A DNA stretch of 7,083 bases. It comes from Thermoanaerobaculia bacterium (lineage in GTDB: Bacteria; Acidobacteriota; Thermoanaerobaculia; Multivoradales; UBA5704). Positions within the stretch are counted from its first letter, which is position 1. Each line of letters opens with the position of its first letter. Of the stretch, positions 4,926 to 7,083 are shown in pieces. The stretch is taken from contig JASLEW010000550.1 in NCBI GenBank assembly GCA_030150965.1, positions 1 to 7,083 on the forward strand, in the 5' to 3' direction. The notes under the pieces were generated by a model, which was not told the origin of the DNA, searched no databases, and was given only the letters and a program-made list of their open reading frames with translations. Both the position numbers and the translations under genes were made by a program.

Positions 4926-6511
4926 GCCGCCTGCCGGACGCCGTCGTGGTGGGCGCCGGCATCGTCGGAGCGGCCTGCGCCCTCGCCCTGGCGCGCGAGG
5001 GGATGCGGGTGCTGATCCTGGAGGCGGGATGCGCCGGCGGCGGCGCCACGGCGGCGGCGATGGGGCACCTGGTGGTGATGGACGACAGCCCGGCGCAGCT
5101 CGCCCTGACCGCCTGGTCGCTGCGCCTGTGGCGCGACCTGGCCGCCGAGCTGCCCGCCGGCTGCGAGGACGATCCCTGCGGCACCCTCTGGCTGGCCGCC
5201 TCCGCGGCCGAGATGGAGCAGGCGCGGCAGCGCGCCGCCGCCTACCGCGCGCACGGCGTCGCGGCGGAGGTGATCGACGCGGCGCAGCTCGCCGCCGCCG
5301 AGCCGCGCCTGCGCCCGGACCTGGCGGGCGCCCTGCACGTGCCGGGCGACCGGGTCATCTACCCGCCCAACGCTGCGCGCTTCCTCCTGGCGCGCGCCGC
5401 CGGCCTCGGCGCCGAGCTGCGCCAGGGCTGGCGCGTCACCCGCCTGGCGAGCGGCTTCGTCGAGGCGGTCGAGGGAGGCCAGGGCGCTGAGGGAGGCCAG
5501 GGCGCTGGGTGCGGCGCGGGGGTCGCGGGCGGCCTGGGCGTCGTGGGCAGCCTGGGCGTCGCGGGCGGCGTGGGCATCGCGGGTGGCAAGGGAGGCATGG
5601 GAACCGAGGGCGGCGAGGTCGTCGCGGGCGGCGGCAAGGGCGTCGCGGGCAGCGTGGGCGGCGGCGCCGCTAGGGGCGGCAGGCGCAGCGCGGGCGGCGC
5701 GGGGTCCGGCAGCGGCAGTGCCGGCGTCGAGCGGATCGCCGCGCCGGTGGTGGTCAACGCCGCGGGCGCCGCGGCGGCGGCCCTCACGCCCGGGCTGCCG
5801 GTCGTGCCGCGCAAGGGCCACCTGGTCATCACCGACCGCTACCCCGGCTTCTGCCACCACCAGCTGGTGGAGCTGGGCTACCTGGCGAGCGCCCACGGCG
5901 GGCACGCGGCACCGGCGGCGACGGGCACAGTGGCAGCGGGCACGGTAGTGGCGGGCGCGGCGGCGGCGGGCACAGTGGCGACGGGCACAGTGGCGGCGGG
6001 CACGGCAGTGGCGGGCGCGGCGGCGGCAGGCACGGTGGCGGCCCTCCAGGGCTCAGGCGGACCGGCGGGGCCTGCCAGCACCGGGCCGGCGGCCGGCGGC
6101 GCGGCTTCGGTGGCCTTCAACGTGCAGCCGCGCGCCACCGGCCAGCTGCTCATCGGCTCGTCGCGCGAGCTGGCCGGTTGGGATCCCGCCATCAACCACG
6201 GCCTGCTGCGGCGCATGCTCCACCGCGCCCTGGAGTACCTGCCCGGCCTGGCCGGCGCCGCGGTGCTGCGCGCCTGGGTGGGCTTCCGCCCCGCGACGCC
6301 GGACAACCTGCCGCTCATCGGCCCCTGGCCCGGCGTGCCGGGGCTGTGGATCGCCGCCGGCCACGAGGGGCTCGGCATCACCACCAGCCTCGCCACCGGC
6401 CAGCTGCTCGCCGACCTGGTGACCGGCCGCCGCCCGGCCCTGGACTGTGCGCTGTTCGCGCCCGGCCGGCTGGCCCCGGACGCCGCGGCCGGCCGGAACG
6501 GGCTCCCGTGA
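4922..6511 (+). CDS. lhpB: FAD-dependent D-hydroxyproline dehydrogenase, beta-type (DadA-like) subunit
   Basis: This 529-residue DadA/D-amino-acid-oxidase-family flavoprotein likely oxidises cis-4-hydroxy-D-proline to pyrroline-4-hydroxy-2-carboxylate. The N-terminal Rossmann motif is VVGAGIVG (residues 9-16), ending the dinucleotide fold with Glu34. The family C-terminal motifs GFRPATPDNLPLIG (454-467) and AAGHEGLGITTS (479-490) are intact. Conserved middle segments VVNAAG, LVELGYLASAHG and FNVQPRATGQLLIGSSRE match hydroxyproline-cluster oxidoreductases. Two low-complexity inserts interrupt it: residues about 184-268, before the VVNAAG strand, and about 327-395, between SAHG and SVAFNVQPR. 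Without them the length is about 375, typical of the family. The GTG at 4922 overlaps the epimerase stop (GTGA) and opens directly onto the FAD motif. The frame stays open far upstream, but that portion is only a shadow of other genes. The following [2Fe-2S] and flavoprotein genes suggest a heteromeric enzyme passing electrons to the respiratory chain. Confidence 0.88.
   Translation: MSRLPDAVVVGAGIVGAACALALAREGMRVLILEAGCAGGGATAAAMGHLVVMDDSPAQLALTAWSLRLWRDLAAELPAGCEDDPCGTLWLAASAAEMEQARQRAAAYRAHGVAAEVIDAAQLAAAEPRLRPDLAGALHVPGDRVIYPPNAARFLLARAAGLGAELRQGWRVTRLASGFVEAVEGGQGAEGGQGAGCGAGVAGGLGVVGSLGVAGGVGIAGGKGGMGTEGGEVVAGGGKGVAGSVGGGAARGGRRSAGGAGSGSGSAGVERIAAPVVVNAAGAAAAALTPGLPVVPRKGHLVITDRYPGFCHHQLVELGYLASAHGGHAAPAATGTVAAGTVVAGAAAAGTVATGTVAAGTAVAGAAAAGTVAALQGSGGPAGPASTGPAAGGAASVAFNVQPRATGQLLIGSSRELAGWDPAINHGLLRRMLHRALEYLPGLAGAAVLRAWVGFRPATPDNLPLIGPWPGVPGLWIAAGHEGLGITTSLATGQLLADLVTGRRPALDCALFAPGRLAPDAAAGRNGLP
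5471..5725 (+). repeat. Gly-rich minisatellite insert 1 of the oxidase gene
   Basis: About 255 bp, in frame, encode some 85 residues rich in Gly, Ala and Val. It begins with two identical 18-bp units, GAGGGAGGCCAGGGCGCT (5471-5488 and 5489-5506). Four adjacent 18-bp units follow at 5522, 5540, 5558 and 5576 with consensus GTCGCGGGCGGCNTGGGC (protein VAGGLG-like), and another copy lies at 5642-5659. The rest is degenerate. It replaces a beta-turn normally only a few residues long. Confidence 0.75.
5473..5502 (+). other. Canonical G-quadruplex motif on the coding strand
   Basis: Four GGG runs (5473-5475, 5482-5484, 5491-5493, 5500-5502) are separated by exactly 6 bases each, satisfying the G3-N1-7 rule; a fifth GGG at 5507-5509 follows after 4 bases, and many more occur to about 5600. 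The motif is on the coding strand, so the mRNA could also fold. Formation is not shown by sequence alone. Confidence 0.5.
5918..6037 (+). repeat. 60-bp tandem duplication of 15-bp units (oxidase insert 2)
   Basis: 5918-5977 and 5978-6037 are tandem 60-bp copies with 4 mismatches (56/60 identical); three of the four are synonymous and one changes Val to Ala. Each copy is itself four 15-bp units encoding pentapeptides such as AGTVA, TGTVA and AGAAA, so there are eight pentapeptides in a row. The repeat is the core of an in-frame insert of about 69 residues (roughly 5900-6106) between the conserved SAHG and SVAFNVQPR segments. Confidence 0.85.
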
Positions 6512-6546
6512 CCCGACCCTCCCCACCTCTCCCTGGACGGACGGCC

Positions 6547-6852
6547 ATGCCCCAGCCCGCCTTCACCGTGCAGATCGACGGCAGCCCGGTGGTGGTGAGC
6601 CCGGGCACCACCGTGGCGGCGGCCCTGTGGAGCGCCGGCGTGTCCTGGTTCCGCACCTCGACCGGCGGCGAGCCGCGCGGGCCGCTCTGCGGCATGGGGA
6701 TCTGCTTCGAGTGCCGGGTGACGATCGACGGCCTGCCCCACCGCCGGTCCTGCCTGATCGCCTGCGCCCCCGGGATGGCGATCGAGACCGGCCGGCGCGA
6801 AGCCGCCGCGGCCGCTGCACGGCCGCAGCCGCCCAGCCGGAGCCGCGGATGA
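6547..6852 (+). CDS. lhpF: [2Fe-2S] ferredoxin-like subunit of D-hydroxyproline dehydrogenase
   Basis: This 101-residue protein has a plant-type ferredoxin fold start (FTVQIDGSPVVVSPGTTVAAAL) and the cluster motif C-x4-C-x2-C-x12-C at Cys48, Cys53, Cys56 and Cys69, with the family's PLCGMGICFEC context. Such small 2Fe-2S subunits (Fer2_4 type) accompany heteromeric D-hydroxyproline dehydrogenases, opine oxidases and HcnABC-like enzymes, and carry electrons between the flavin subunits. The ATG at 6547 is chosen because it precedes the domain directly. A GTG at 6508, overlapping the oxidase stop as GTGA, is in frame and would add 13 residues; since other junctions here use such overlaps, it remains possible. 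Both have only weak ribosome binding sites. The C-terminus ends in a short Ala-run and Pro/Arg-rich tail after the fold. Its stop overlaps the next gene (ATGA). Confidence 0.88.
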   Translation: MPQPAFTVQIDGSPVVVSPGTTVAAALWSAGVSWFRTSTGGEPRGPLCGMGICFECRVTIDGLPHRRSCLIACAPGMAIETGRREAAAAAARPQPPSRSRG

Positions 6853-7083
6853 CGGACGGCGCCGCGACCGGCCGGCCACTTCCGCCTCTTTCGGCCGGCA
6901 CCACGGCCGGTCTGGTGACCGCCGACGTGGCGGTCGTCGGGGCCGGCCCGGCCGGCATCGCCGCCGCCTGCCGCGCGGCCGAGGCGGGCGCACGGGTGGT
7001 GGTGGTGGACGCGGCGGCGGCGCCCGGCGGCCAGGTCTGGCGCCAGGACTGCCGCCCACCCACGCCGGGCGCAATCCTTTCCG
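6849..7083 (+). CDS. lhpE: NAD(P)/FAD-dependent oxidoreductase, alpha-type subunit of D-hydroxyproline dehydrogenase (partial, 5' end)
   Basis: The ATG overlaps the upstream TGA (ATGA) and is preceded by GGAG at 6839-6842, six bases away, the best ribosome binding site within the operon. The frame stays open to the right edge (78 codons). A Rossmann motif VVGAGPAGIAAA lies at residues 29-40, followed by an acidic residue (Asp54) ending the second strand and then PGGQVWRQ (59-66), a segment characteristic of the HcnB/OoxA/LhpE family of pyridine-nucleotide-disulfide-oxidoreductase-like flavoproteins. About 25 residues of Gly/Ala/Thr/Pro-rich sequence precede the motif; relatives usually start within 5-8 residues of it. 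Position after the [2Fe-2S] and DadA-like genes supports assignment as the alpha subunit. The rest of the gene lies outside the window. Confidence 0.82.
   Translation, partial: MTDGAATGRPLPPLSAGTTAGLVTADVAVVGAGPAGIAAACRAAEAGARVVVVDAAAAPGGQVWRQDCRPPTPGAILS

Noticed and set aside
4679..5905. Antisense open frame with RDAxAA-type repeats opposite the oxidase insert
   Set aside because: The repeat is the reverse reading of the minisatellite; flanking parts are shadows of the epimerase and oxidase.
5471..6037. CRISPR array
   Set aside because: Units are contiguous with no unique spacers, have 15-18 bp periods and stay in frame within a protein gene.
5471..6106. Mobile element or insertion sequence inside the oxidase
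   Set aside because: No transposase, terminal inverted repeats or target duplication seen; the inserts are simple tandem repeats in frame.
5878..7074. 398-codon antisense open frame at the right end
   Set aside because: Opposes three motif-supported plus-strand genes and has shadow composition.

Overview
The window is a very GC-rich (by eye well above 70%), gene-dense bacterial segment. Codon third positions are almost always G or C, and four of the five gene junctions in the operon are stop/start overlaps of 1-4 bases or nearly touching. Protein families and layout fit a high-GC proteobacterium (Xanthomonadales-like or another gammaproteobacterium is my guess); the sequence alone does not fix the genus.

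Layout: (1) 1-140, minus strand, the first 46 codons of an unidentified membrane or exported protein with an excellent Shine-Dalgarno site. (2) 141-259, a divergent intergenic region with candidate promoter elements, a hairpin and a short direct repeat. (3) 260 to beyond the right edge, a plus-strand operon: a secreted DUF885 zinc-metallopeptidase-like protein; an aldehyde dehydrogenase of the alpha-ketoglutarate-semialdehyde dehydrogenase type; a proline racemase-family 4-hydroxyproline 2-epimerase; a DadA-like FAD amine oxidoreductase; a small [2Fe-2S] protein; and the N-terminus of an NAD(P)/FAD-type oxidoreductase. The last three match the beta, gamma and alpha subunits of the heteromeric cis-4-hydroxy-D-proline dehydrogenase known from pseudomonads (LhpB/LhpF/LhpE).

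Together the genes describe catabolism of trans-4-hydroxy-L-proline: epimerisation to the D form, oxidation to pyrroline-4-hydroxy-2-carboxylate, deamination to alpha-ketoglutarate semialdehyde (this deaminase is not in the window), and oxidation to alpha-ketoglutarate. The exported DUF885 protein at the head of the operon may supply hydroxyproline from peptides; that is inference.

The most unusual signal is not a gene. Four neighbouring enzymes carry in-frame, low-complexity Gly/Ala-rich segments made of 15- or 18-bp minisatellite units or GGC runs: a repeat tail on the DUF885 protein, a small loop insert in the dehydrogenase, a 36-residue insert in the epimerase, and two inserts (about 85 and 69 residues) in the oxidase. 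Removing them returns each protein to about its family's usual length, and each sits at a family loop or terminus. This looks like locus-wide minisatellite growth inside otherwise intact, conserved enzymes.
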